Positions 8,409 through 15,780 of a stretch of DNA of 26,624 nt are shown here, piece by piece. Positions within the stretch are counted from its first letter, which is position 1. Every line of letters starts with the position of its first letter. Under the pieces are notes generated by a model that was not told the origin of the DNA, did no database searches, and saw only the letters and a program-made list of their open reading frames with translations. Source of the DNA: an uncultured Bacteroidales bacterium (lineage in GTDB: Bacteria > Bacteroidota > Bacteroidia > Bacteroidales > Paludibacteraceae); contig CALCGR010000075.1 in NCBI GenBank assembly GCA_937901025.1, positions 1 through 26,624 on the forward strand, read 5' to 3'. The position numbers and the translations under genes were made by a program.

Positions 8409-8753
8409 ATGTTAAATCATTACGAAACCGTTTTCGTTCTTACCCCCGTTTTGTCTGAGCCGCAGACAAAGGAAACGGTAGACAAGTTCGAGAACCTTCT
8501 CACGGGGAATGGTGGTGCCATTCTTAATCGTGAAGAGTGGGGGTTAAAGAAATTAGCTTACCCCATCCAAGCTAAGACCACGGGTTTTTATTGCCTGCTT
8601 CAATTTGATGCAGAGCCCGAGATGGTAGCAACGCTCGAGACAGAATTCCGTCGTGATGAGCGAATCATTCGTTTCTTGACGACTCGTCTGGACAAGTATG
8701 CTTTTGAGTATGCTGAGAAACGTCGTAACAACTTTAAAAAAGAGGAGGCTTAA
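8409..8753 (+). CDS. rpsF: 30S ribosomal protein S6
   Basis: S6 binds 16S rRNA with S18 in the platform of the small subunit. It has 114 aa, typical of the family. Seen: NHYETVFVLTPVLSEPQ at the N-terminus, the internal EEWGLKKLAYPIQAKTTGFY block, and RRDERIIRFLTTRLDK near the end. The start MLNHYET at 8409 was chosen because upstream codons of the open frame lie across the promoter. rpsR follows after 2 nt. Confidence 0.97.
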   Translation: MLNHYETVFVLTPVLSEPQTKETVDKFENLLTGNGGAILNREEWGLKKLAYPIQAKTTGFYCLLQFDAEPEMVATLETEFRRDERIIRFLTTRLDKYAFEYAEKRRNNFKKEEA

Positions 8754-8755
8754 TC

Positions 8756-9025
8756 ATGGCACAAGACAATGAAGAGATTCGCTATCTGACTCCGCAGCAG
8801 AACGAACAAAAGAAGAAAAAGTATTGCCGCTTCTTGAAAGCCGGCATTCGTTACATTGACTACAAGGATCCTGAGTTCTTGAAGAAGTTCCTGAACGAGC
8901 AAGGAAAGATTCTTCCTCGCCGCATCACCGGTACTTCCCTTAAGTATCAGCGCAAAGTAGCTCAAGCTGTTAAGAAAGCTCGTCATTTGGCATTACTGCC
9001 TTATGTAACCGATATGATGAAGTAA
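8756..9025 (+). CDS. rpsR: 30S ribosomal protein S18
   Basis: S18 of 89 aa, partner of S6. Seen: KKKKYCRFLKAGIRYIDYKD, LKKFLNEQGKILPRRITGTS and KYQRKVAQAVKKARHLALLP, all typical of the family. ATG at 8756, 2 nt after the rpsF stop. A 32-nt repeat-bearing gap separates it from rplI. Confidence 0.97.
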   Translation: MAQDNEEIRYLTPQQNEQKKKKYCRFLKAGIRYIDYKDPEFLKKFLNEQGKILPRRITGTSLKYQRKVAQAVKKARHLALLPYVTDMMK

Positions 9026-9054
9026 GTTTAAAGTTTAATGTTTAAAGTTTAAAG
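9026..9054 (+). repeat. Four tandem 7-bp repeats between rpsR and rplI
   Basis: The unit GTTTAAA is repeated four times at 9026-9053 (second copy GTTTAAT), directly after the rpsR stop and 4 nt before the rplI ATG. Each junction contains the palindrome TTTAAA. Nothing else fills this spacer. Similar AT-rich motifs are common in Bacteroidales spacers, as far as I recall. Confidence 0.8.
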
Positions 9055-9057
9055 ATT

Positions 9058-9498
9058 ATGGAAGTTATATTGATTCAAGACGTAGCCAACTTAGGTTACA
9101 AAAACGATATCGTTAAGGTTAAAGATGGTTACGGACGTAACTATTTGATCCCTAATAAGTATGCTATCATCGCTAACGAGAGCAATCGCAAGCAACTCGC
9201 CGAGAACATCAAACAACAAGCCAAGAAGATGGCTCAATTGTTAGATGAGGCTCAAAGCACGGCGAATAAGTTGGCCATGACCACCATCACCTTAGCCGCT
9301 AAGGCTAATGAGGATGGCAAGATTTTTGGTACCATCACCACCGCTCAAGTAGCTGACGCTCTGAAAGAAGCCGGTTTTGAGATTGATAAGAAGATCATTA
9401 CCATTGAGGCTGTTAAGGAGTTAGGTGAGCACGTAGCTTATGCTCGTCTGCACCGCGAAGTAAAAGCTGAAATTAAGTTAAACGTTGTAGCTGAATAA
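9058..9498 (+). CDS. rplI: 50S ribosomal protein L9
   Basis: L9 binds 23S rRNA and extends from the ribosome surface, helping frame maintenance. It has 146 aa, the normal size. The N-terminal RNA-binding domain shows VANLGYKNDIVKVKDGYGRN and YLIPNKYA (positions 9-37). A long central helix (about 40-75) leads to a C-terminal domain with GKIFGTITTAQVADAL. rpmE2 follows after a short gap. Confidence 0.97.
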   Translation: MEVILIQDVANLGYKNDIVKVKDGYGRNYLIPNKYAIIANESNRKQLAENIKQQAKKMAQLLDEAQSTANKLAMTTITLAAKANEDGKIFGTITTAQVADALKEAGFEIDKKIITIEAVKELGEHVAYARLHREVKAEIKLNVVAE

Positions 9499-9522
9499 GC
9501 TGCTGTAAAGAAAGGATTGATT

Positions 9523-9777
9523 ATGCAAAAAGGAATTCATCCGGAGAACTATCGTGTAGTAGTTTTCAAAGATATGTCAGACGGTACTCAGTTCTTCAGC
9601 CGCTCCACTGCTGCTACGAAGGATAGTATTGAAATTGATGGCGTTAGTTATCCGCTGATTAAGTTGGAAATCTCCAACACCTCTCACCCCTTCTATACGG
9701 GTAAGTCGAAACTCGTGGATACTGCCGGTCGTGTTGATAAGTTCATGTCGCGCTACGGCAATCGCTACAAGAAGTAA
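9523..9777 (+). CDS. rpmE2: 50S ribosomal protein L31, type B (zinc-free)
   Basis: 84-aa type B L31. Seen: MQKGIHPENYRVVVFKDMS, then TSHPFYTGKSKLVDTAGRVD and FMSRYGNRYKK at the end. The CxxC zinc motifs of type A L31 are absent, as in all type B forms. In many bacteria type B is induced on zinc shortage, but here it sits in a constitutive-looking ribosomal operon. I used ATG 9523 rather than the in-frame TTG two codons earlier. A terminator follows 4 nt after the stop. Confidence 0.95.
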   Translation: MQKGIHPENYRVVVFKDMSDGTQFFSRSTAATKDSIEIDGVSYPLIKLEISNTSHPFYTGKSKLVDTAGRVDKFMSRYGNRYKK

Positions 9778-9781
9778 AACG

Positions 9782-9811
9782 AAAGGCAGGCCACTTGACC
9801 TGCCTTTTTTT
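9782..9811 (+). terminator. Terminator of the rpsF operon
   Basis: Stem AAAGGCAGG (9782-9790) with CCTGCCTTT (9799-9807), an 8-nt loop and a run of seven T (9805-9811). A standard intrinsic terminator right after rpmE2. Confidence 0.88.
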
Positions 9812-9822
9812 AATAACGAGCT

Positions 9823-10539
9823 ATGCAACTAGTCAAAGAATTCGGAAAAAACATCCTTATATCCTTAGCGATTTTTGCAGCACTGACCCTGGTGCTCAGT
9901 GGGGTGGAATATGGATTTCATCTTCCTATGATGGCATGGAACAGCAGCGCTTTTTGTGTTGGGTTTGCTGCCAGTATCATTGGTGTGGGTTATGTGCTGA
10001 CGGTCAAGAACCCGAAGAACTATTTGGGTTTTTACGGAGGTATTGCCATGTCCGCCTTATTGGGTGTTCAGTTTATCCTGACGCGCCAATGGGATTTAGT
10101 GGTTCTTTATTTCTGCGTGTTTATTCCCTTCCTTATTCGCTCGATTGTGGTTTGGAAAAAAGGAGACGACACGGGTTTAAATCCTGCTTGGCTGAATAAA
10201 CATCAGTTGCTGTTGTCCTTATTGGTGGCTGCTTTGATTATTGCAGGCGATTATGTACTCAACACCCTCGCCATCTATCAAGACGGCTGGGGAGAGCATG
10301 TGGCACTTAAACTTTTAGGGGCAGGACTTATCTGCTCCTCTGCGCAAGCAAACTACTGGCTCATCTATAAGAAGACGGACGCTTGGATTTGGTGGACGCT
10401 GTATGGTGTTGTCGGAGTTGTTTTCTATGCTTTGCTGCCCGTACCGAATTATTATCTCGTTATTTTGAATGTAGTCTTTATTGTGGTCAACGCCTCTGCC
10501 CTTAAGGCATGGGTGGCGATTACTCCTCGTCATGTATAA
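9823..10539 (+). CDS. Multi-pass membrane protein, possibly PnuC-like nicotinamide transporter
   Basis: 238 aa with about eight hydrophobic segments (roughly 11-28, 41-61, 67-86, 92-111, 128-151, 160-180, 187-206, 209-232). The C-terminal third resembles PnuC vitamin transporters: a Gln/Asn-containing helix (SSAQANYWLIYKK), then a Trp-rich pair DAWIWW before a helix ending in FYALL, then a final helix with a closing KAW. PnuC facilitates entry of nicotinamide riboside or related vitamins. The match is by eye and weak, so the substrate should not be assumed. The ATG lies only 11 nt after the T-run of the preceding terminator and I see no promoter of its own. Its stop overlaps the rluA start by 8 nt. 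Confidence 0.6.
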   Translation: MQLVKEFGKNILISLAIFAALTLVLSGVEYGFHLPMMAWNSSAFCVGFAASIIGVGYVLTVKNPKNYLGFYGGIAMSALLGVQFILTRQWDLVVLYFCVFIPFLIRSIVVWKKGDDTGLNPAWLNKHQLLLSLLVAALIIAGDYVLNTLAIYQDGWGEHVALKLLGAGLICSSAQANYWLIYKKTDAWIWWTLYGVVGVVFYALLPVPNYYLVILNVVFIVVNASALKAWVAITPRHV

Positions 10540-11458
10540 GAAAAAAAAGAATAACACCGCATTGAAGGTACAAGTATCAGGTACGTTACTTCCCTTCTTG
10601 ATGGAAAAGATGAGTACTTCCCGCACCTCTGCCAAGGGGCTACTAAGTAGGCGCGTGGTGATGGTGAATGGGAGCGTACAGACCCGTCACGATATGCCGC
10701 TTAATATCGGTGACGAAGTAATGATTGTAGCCGCGAAAGGCAATACCGAACTGCGTCATCCTAAGTTACGTATCGTTTATGAGGATAGCGACCTTATCGT
10801 AGTCGAAAAGAAAGTAGGACTTTTGACGGCTCCCGTCAACAAAGTATCCTCGGAGACAACGGCTTTGGGAATACTCAAAGCCTATGTCCGTCATCAAGAC
10901 CCTAAGGGGGGAGTGTTTGTTGTTCATCGCTTAGACCGCGAGACGAGCGGTTTGTTGGTTTTTGCCAAGAGCCAGGAGTTGCAACAGTATATGCGCACCT
11001 ACTGGTCGGACCTCGTGCGCACGCGCACGTACGTATCTATAATAGAAGGTGTACCCGAAAAGAAGGAGGACACTATCACTTCTTGGTTCACGGAGGATGA
11101 ACAACATGCCATGGTCTATTCCTCGCCCGTGGATGATGGGGGTAAGAAAGCCGTAACGCATTATAAGGTCCTGTCTTCCGTTGCAGAGGAAGGCACTAAG
11201 GGGTATAGTATGGTGGAGTTACAGTTAGAGACGGGTCGCACCAATCAGATTCGCGTACATATGGCCTCGATAGGTCATCCTGTGGTAGGCGATCGTAAGT
11301 ATGGCCATGGGAATGAGCAATCGCCGATGGATAGGCTTGCCTTACATGCCACGGAGTTGGCGTTTGTGCACCCCGTGAGCGAACAAGTGGTTCGGTTTAC
11401 GAGCCCTATTCCACGCGAGTTCCTTGCGCTGTGTAAACGTGGCCGTTCACACGAATAA
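10532..11458 (+). CDS. RluA-family RNA pseudouridine synthase
   Basis: Converts specific uridines of rRNA or tRNA to pseudouridine. 308 aa from the ATG at 10532. Seen: an N-terminal S4 RNA-binding domain (about 15-70, with SRTSAKGLLSRRVVMVNG), then the catalytic VVHRLDRETSGLLVFAKS with the nucleophile Asp135, and family blocks LETGRTNQIRVHMASIGHPV and GDRKYGH. Which RluA/C/D target it serves cannot be told from sequence. It overlaps the upstream membrane gene by 8 nt. Its last 53 nt overlap, tail to tail, the 3' end of the CotH gene on the other strand. Confidence 0.9.
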   Translation: MYKKKKNNTALKVQVSGTLLPFLMEKMSTSRTSAKGLLSRRVVMVNGSVQTRHDMPLNIGDEVMIVAAKGNTELRHPKLRIVYEDSDLIVVEKKVGLLTAPVNKVSSETTALGILKAYVRHQDPKGGVFVVHRLDRETSGLLVFAKSQELQQYMRTYWSDLVRTRTYVSIIEGVPEKKEDTITSWFTEDEQHAMVYSSPVDDGGKKAVTHYKVLSSVAEEGTKGYSMVELQLETGRTNQIRVHMASIGHPVVGDRKYGHGNEQSPMDRLALHATELAFVHPVSEQVVRFTSPIPREFLALCKRGRSHE

Positions 11459-13154
11459 GCAATTGGTTATTCTCTAATACTTTGCGATGACACGAGGTTG
11501 AACCTTGTGTCATTGTTTTTATGTCCGTTCCGGGATCGGGCTTGCCGTTGCCCCATTTCGTCTTCAACCATTTTACACGGTTGTCTATGAGGCTGATGAC
11601 CTCTTGGCAACGTTGGGTTACGTTGTCATTACCATATTGGGGCCAACGAGCCTTATCATTAGCTGCCGCAGCAGCTATATGATTGGCATAGGCAGTGATA
11701 TAAGACTGATAATTTGCATACTCATAATAGAGGAAATGTTGCCAAGCCTTGATGAGTGTTTGGTGGAAATTATCGTGGGTGTTCATCTGTCCTACGAAGT
11801 TCTGCGGAGCATAAGGGAATTCTTCGTATATCCATGTTTGGTTCATATTAAAGAGGGAGTTACCGAAGTCCCACACGGGTCCCCAGAACCATTTAGCATC
11901 GGCACCCATATCTTTGTAAAAATAGCAGGAGCCGTGGTAACTCTCGCGGTTGCCCATCAGTTCTTGGACGATATAGAAACGGGCAGCAGACTCTATATCT
12001 ACTTTATTGGCAAAAGCAGCGTCGGTACCATAGATAGCCCGGTCGAGGGACACAATAGCATTATTGATATACTCCCACTGTTTTTGGGAAGTCTCTTCGG
12101 GTGTATGTAAGGTTGCCCAAATCTGCGAGCCGTTGCCCTCCTTTTTATGGACTTGTAAAGGTTCGTCCTCCCAATAGTTATCTATCTCCATGAGCCAACC
12201 GCCGGTGACAGAATCGGCGTTGGTGCAGTTGTCGGGTTGTTCGACGATGTTCACGCGGTCTTTATCCACGCGGATTACTTCCGTTAGGAAATATAGGCCC
12301 CAATATTGTCCATTGAGGACGAGTTCGACGGCTTCGTGTTTGGGTGTCCAAGCCATCTCAAGATGTTCGCTAAACCAGAATCCGCTGGGGTTCTTTAAGA
12401 AACCGAACGTATCATCCGCGTGAGCAAGCAATGCAAAGTGTTTGGACTTCTTGAGTCCCATCAAAGCGGTTTTATTATTCAGTTTGATACGGAACGGTTT
12501 CTTGTCAAAGTCTTCCCATGTATAGTTACCGCGCCCTTTAATCTGCATCGTATCTGGTTGGTCCTTAGAGGCGATGGATTTATACTCTTCTATGCCCTTA
12601 TTGTCGAGCCAATAGTAGGCTTTAAGATAGGTCTCTTTTGATTCGATGGGTTTGCTATCCTTGGTGTTGATATAGAGCACCGGTAGTGTACCCGAAGGCT
12701 CCGCTTTGGGCTTGGAGAGTGGTTGCCACGAACCTTGTGCCCATTGGTCGTTATTATTAGGAACAAAGATCTGTCCTGTAGGTATATTGTCTGTTCGGGT
12801 AGCCGTCCGTTTCTCGTTGCGGTCATTGGCAATCTCATCTTTCAGCGCACTGATAGATTTATTATTATATGTACCATCCGCCAGGGCTGTTTCGGCAAAG
12901 AAATAACGCTCTATACCCAAAACAGTGGAGTTCATTGTCAGAGAGAGGGTGGTGTTCTTGTTCCAACCTTGGATATCGGCACTCAGGTTGGGCATGGTTA
13001 CGATATAGGAAGCCGTGTTTGTTCCATACACGAACTTGACAGAATGGTATTGTGTCTTGGAGTTATCGTAATAGAATGTTCCTGACGGGATCGTTAGTGC
13101 GTTAAGAACAGAACTACAGAGGATGAGTAAGAATAATAGACCTTGCTTTTTCAT
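11406..13154 (-). CDS. Secreted CotH-family protein with T9SS-like C-terminal tail
   Basis: 582 aa with signal peptide MKKQGLLFLLILCSSVLNA. Residues about 24-140 form a beta-rich module with FYYDNSKTQYHSVKFVYG, which resembles starch-binding-type modules of Bacteroidales surface proteins (inference). CotH kinase-like domain about 175-530: MQIKGRGNYTWEDF, KKPFRIKLNNKTALMG, VELVLNGQYWGLYFLTEVI, GGWLMEIDNYW, and CYFYKD followed by GPVWDFGNSLF carrying the conserved Asp. CotH homologues are protein kinases on spore-coat proteins in Bacillus; the role in Bacteroidales is unknown. The last 25 residues (KVLENNQLLIR, NGHVYTAQGTRVE) look like the short C-terminal tail found on many exported Bacteroidales proteins and point to type IX secretion. 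The ATG overlaps the trmD stop (ATGA); the 3' end is antisense to rluA. Confidence 0.85.
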   Translation of the reverse strand: MKKQGLLFLLILCSSVLNALTIPSGTFYYDNSKTQYHSVKFVYGTNTASYIVTMPNLSADIQGWNKNTTLSLTMNSTVLGIERYFFAETALADGTYNNKSISALKDEIANDRNEKRTATRTDNIPTGQIFVPNNNDQWAQGSWQPLSKPKAEPSGTLPVLYINTKDSKPIESKETYLKAYYWLDNKGIEEYKSIASKDQPDTMQIKGRGNYTWEDFDKKPFRIKLNNKTALMGLKKSKHFALLAHADDTFGFLKNPSGFWFSEHLEMAWTPKHEAVELVLNGQYWGLYFLTEVIRVDKDRVNIVEQPDNCTNADSVTGGWLMEIDNYWEDEPLQVHKKEGNGSQIWATLHTPEETSQKQWEYINNAIVSLDRAIYGTDAAFANKVDIESAARFYIVQELMGNRESYHGSCYFYKDMGADAKWFWGPVWDFGNSLFNMNQTWIYEEFPYAPQNFVGQMNTHDNFHQTLIKAWQHFLYYEYANYQSYITAYANHIAAAAANDKARWPQYGNDNVTQRCQEVISLIDNRVKWLKTKWGNGKPDPGTDIKTMTQGSTSCHRKVLENNQLLIRVNGHVYTAQGTRVE

Positions 13155-13834
13155 AATGATTCTTCTAATAAGTCGGGACGGCGTTCTTTGGTATGTTCAA
13201 GCGACTGCTCGTAGAGCCAGTCGGCAATCTTTGCTTCGTTACCGCTAATGAGGATATCCGGTACTTTCCAGCCCTTATATTCGGCCGGTCGGGTATAGAC
13301 ACCCGCTTCAAGTAAACCATCTTGGAAGGAGTCGTTGAGAGCGGATTCTACATCTCCAAGAGCTCCCGGGAGTAATCTTACGATAGCATCGGTCATAATC
13401 GCTGCGGGCATCTCGCCTCCGGTAAGCACATAGTCGCCTATCGTATATTCCTTGGTAATGAGATGGTCGCGTACCCGTTGGTCCACCCCTTTATAATGAC
13501 CGCAGAGGATGATGATATTTTGCTTAAGGGATAGGGTGTTGGCCTCTTTTTGAGTAAAACGTTCCCCATCGGGGGCGGTAAAGATGATCTCGTCGTAATC
13601 GCGTTCGGCTTTGAGCGCACTGATACACCGGTCGATGGGTTCGATCTGTAGTACCATCCCGGCTCCGAATCCGAAGGCATAGTCATCCACTTTGCGATGT
13701 TTATTGGTGGTATAGTCGCGTAAGTTATGGACATAAATCTCCACCAATCCCTTATCCTTTGCTCGTTGGATAATAGAGTGGTTAAGGGGGGATTCCAATA
13801 ACTCGGGGCAAGCTGTGATAATATCGATGCGCAT
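13151..13834 (-). CDS. trmD: tRNA (guanine-N1-)-methyltransferase TrmD
   Basis: Makes m1G37 in tRNAs that have G at position 36, such as Pro and Leu, preventing +1 frameshifts. 227 aa from the ATG at 13834 (MRIDIITACPELL). A longer in-frame start at 13864 would run into yidD and adds no conserved residues. Seen: KVDDYAFGFGAGMVL, the SAM-binding trefoil-knot motifs IIILCGHYKGVDQRV (107-121) and IGDYVLTGGEMPA (132-144), and the C-terminal YTRPAEYKGWKVPDILISGN. It sits 13 nt after yidD and overlaps the CotH gene by 4 nt. Confidence 0.95.
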   Translation of the reverse strand: MRIDIITACPELLESPLNHSIIQRAKDKGLVEIYVHNLRDYTTNKHRKVDDYAFGFGAGMVLQIEPIDRCISALKAERDYDEIIFTAPDGERFTQKEANTLSLKQNIIILCGHYKGVDQRVRDHLITKEYTIGDYVLTGGEMPAAIMTDAIVRLLPGALGDVESALNDSFQDGLLEAGVYTRPAEYKGWKVPDILISGNEAKIADWLYEQSLEHTKERRPDLLEESL

Positions 13835-13847
13835 AGTTTTCGTTTTG

Positions 13848-14078
13848 TTAGGGTACAGGATCATAACCGCTTCCTCCCCATGGGTGGCAACGCAGGATGC
13901 GTTTGATACCCAACCAGCCGCCTTTGAAGATTCCGTATTTCATCACGGCTTCTACCATATATTGGCTGCAGGTCGGTGTATATCGACACGAAGGGGGTGT
14001 CAAAGGCGAGATGCAGTAGCGGTAGAAATAGACCGGCAAGAGAAAGATTTTTCGTATGATCGTATTAATGGTTGGCAA
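13848..14078 (-). CDS. yidD: Membrane protein insertion efficiency factor YidD
   Basis: Small membrane-associated protein that helps YidC-dependent insertion. Seen: an N-terminal hydrophobic helix (IFLLPVYFYRYCISPL), then PPSCRYTPTCSQYMVEA with the conserved cysteines, and GWLGIKRILRCHPWGGSGYDPVP at the end. No in-frame ATG exists before the conserved region. Two TTG codons are possible starts: 14078 (76 aa, chosen because it matches family length) or 14111 (87 aa). Either overlaps rnpA, by 14 or 47 nt, so translation is probably coupled. The rnpA-yidD order is widely conserved. Confidence 0.88.
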   Translation of the reverse strand: MPTINTIIRKIFLLPVYFYRYCISPLTPPSCRYTPTCSQYMVEAVMKYGIFKGGWLGIKRILRCHPWGGSGYDPVP

Positions 14079-14412
14079 GGTGGGTGAGTATTTTAACCAT
14101 CGCGGAGTCAATCACCGCTGAGGGTTGGATTTGTTTATCCGTATAATAGATGGCAATATGGTAAATGGGTTCTGTGGGCAGTAAATCTTTATGCAACCGA
14201 TAACTCTCCCGCATACGCCGTCTCAATAAGTTTCTGTCTACCGCGTGCTTGAATAAGGCTTTGGGCGCCCATAAAAGTACTTGATGGGTAGGTGCGGATG
14301 CAATAGAGTAAACAGCACGAAGAGGCCAAGCATTATGCCGTTTTCCTTCTAGTCGTACTTGTTGGATAGCCGACAAAGAACAGAGTTTTTCTATTTTCGG
14401 GAACTTAGGCAT
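14065..14412 (-). CDS. rnpA: Ribonuclease P protein component
   Basis: Protein subunit of RNase P, which trims the 5' leader of precursor tRNAs. 115 aa, normal size. Seen: KIEKLCSLSAIQQVRLEGKR at the N-terminus and the RNA-binding RNR motif HAVDRNLLRRRMRESYRLHK (about 57-76). Its start overlaps the end of hemD by 8 nt; yidD overlaps its 3' end. The DUF4271-hemD-rnpA-yidD order is typical of Bacteroidota. Confidence 0.93.
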   Translation of the reverse strand: MPKFPKIEKLCSLSAIQQVRLEGKRHNAWPLRAVYSIASAPTHQVLLWAPKALFKHAVDRNLLRRRMRESYRLHKDLLPTEPIYHIAIYYTDKQIQPSAVIDSAMVKILTHLANH

Positions 14413-15145
14413 TCTCCTCTAAGTACTTGGCAATCGCAGCGGGGATAGACGGACATTGGGGCGTAGGTGCTGCAATCTCTATGGGGAATCCTAATTTCTC
14501 CAAGGCTTGTTGCGTGTTAGCACCAAAGCAGGCAAAGTGACATTGGTCGGGTTGGAGTTTAGGGAAGTTCTTGTGAATAGCAGCTACACCGGTAGGCGTA
14601 AAGAGGGCCACGAGGTCGTAGTCAAAGGGTTTATCTTTCGGCCAAACCGCCGGAACGGTACGATACATCACTGCCGGGGTGATGGTTATCTTATGCTCGG
14701 CAAACATATTAATCACATCCTCGTTGTGCAGATCGGACATGACCATCATATAGCGTTCTTGCGGACGCCTATTCATGGCGGGAAGCAAATCTAAGAAGCG
14801 GTTGTTCTCGCTAAAGAAGACTTTCCGTTTTCGATATTGGATATATTTCTGCAAGTAGTTCCCGACCGCTTCTGAGATGCAGTAGTAGTGCATCGTATCC
14901 GGAATGGTGAGTCGCATCTCTTCGCAAATACGGAAGAAATGGTCGATGGCCAAACGGGAGTTGAAGAGTACGGCTGTATAGTCGAGCGGGTTGATGCGTT
15001 GTTGCCTAAACTCCTGCGCTGTCAGACCTTCGATGGAGAGGAGAGGGTAGAAGTCGCATTCCACTCCAAAACGTTTTTCCAAGTCCGCATAGGGATTATG
15101 CTCACTTTGTGGACGAGGTTGTGATACAAGAATCTTTTTTATCAT
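14405..15145 (-). CDS. hemD: Uroporphyrinogen-III synthase family protein
   Basis: Catalyses cyclisation of hydroxymethylbilane to uroporphyrinogen III in heme and sirohaem synthesis. 246 aa, typical length. Seen: the N-terminal MIKKILVSQPRPQSEHNPYA, AVLFNSRLAIDHFF (about 58-71), YYCISEAVGNYLQKY (about 87-101), LVALFTPTGVAAIHKNFP (about 182-199), and CFGANTQQALEKLGF (about 207-221). HemD is poorly conserved, so the call rests on these blocks plus the DUF4271/rnpA neighbourhood, which is classic in this phylum. Confidence 0.85.
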   Translation of the reverse strand: MIKKILVSQPRPQSEHNPYADLEKRFGVECDFYPLLSIEGLTAQEFRQQRINPLDYTAVLFNSRLAIDHFFRICEEMRLTIPDTMHYYCISEAVGNYLQKYIQYRKRKVFFSENNRFLDLLPAMNRRPQERYMMVMSDLHNEDVINMFAEHKITITPAVMYRTVPAVWPKDKPFDYDLVALFTPTGVAAIHKNFPKLQPDQCHFACFGANTQQALEKLGFPIEIAAPTPQCPSIPAAIAKYLEENA

Positions 15146-15780
15146 ACCAGTTTGATTAATTCATAAAGACCAAAGAGGAAACCTACTTCTACCATAAGCC
15201 AATAGCCGACCAACGCTAGAAACGATTTCCATCCGCGGACAAAAAAATGATATAGTTTAGCCCAGATAACACCTAACCATAGGAGCACTACGCTTCCTGA
15301 GACGATCAGCCAAGGCATATCCCAATCCCATAGGACATAGAAGAGGTCGGCAAAAAACAAGGGAATACACATCAGCACACCTAATCCCATAAAGAAACCG
15401 GAGGGGAATCCTTTGTTCTTGAGTTTAATCCCCGTCTCAATGGCGTACCGGATACCCCGTCTTAAGTAGGCCCAAGCGATGACACTGATTAGAAGAAGAA
15501 GGTATCGGGTGAAAGTAAAGGGTCCCTCTTGATAGACAAGAATCTGTAGGGATAAGGCAAAAACCAATACGCAAGCCAACCGCAAGTCAAAGGCATTGCC
15601 CCATTGGATAGAGGTGTCGTTATAGACACGATCAAAGGACGAAAAACTCATCTTCCAAATCGTACGGAAGAGTTTGGGTCGCCTAATCATCGCTATCGTG
15701 AATAAGAGTAAGGCTATCAACAGAATCCAAAGGGGCCAAACGGCCGTAATCGGAGATGCTATGAGGGAAGAGAAGTTCAT
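15142..15780 (-). CDS. DUF4271 integral membrane protein
   Basis: 212 aa with about six membrane segments (roughly 13-32, 68-84, 92-106, 126-150, 155-175, 188-210). Matches the DUF4271 family in length, pattern and position: such genes lie directly upstream of hemD and rnpA throughout the Bacteroidota. Conserved-looking residues include the GFFMGLGVLMCIPLFF stretch. Function is unknown. Overlaps U32 and hemD by 4 nt on each side (ATGA junctions). Confidence 0.8.
   Translation of the reverse strand: MNFSSLIASPITAVWPLWILLIALLLFTIAMIRRPKLFRTIWKMSFSSFDRVYNDTSIQWGNAFDLRLACVLVFALSLQILVYQEGPFTFTRYLLLLISVIAWAYLRRGIRYAIETGIKLKNKGFPSGFFMGLGVLMCIPLFFADLFYVLWDWDMPWLIVSGSVVLLWLGVIWAKLYHFFVRGWKSFLALVGYWLMVEVGFLFGLYELIKLV

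Noticed and set aside
11505..12110. Long plus-strand open frame inside the CotH gene
   Set aside because: Antisense shadow of a gene with clear domain structure; its translation has no recognisable pattern.
13835..13864. Longer TrmD start at 13864
   Set aside because: Adds ten unconserved residues and overlaps yidD; the family starts at MRIDIIT.
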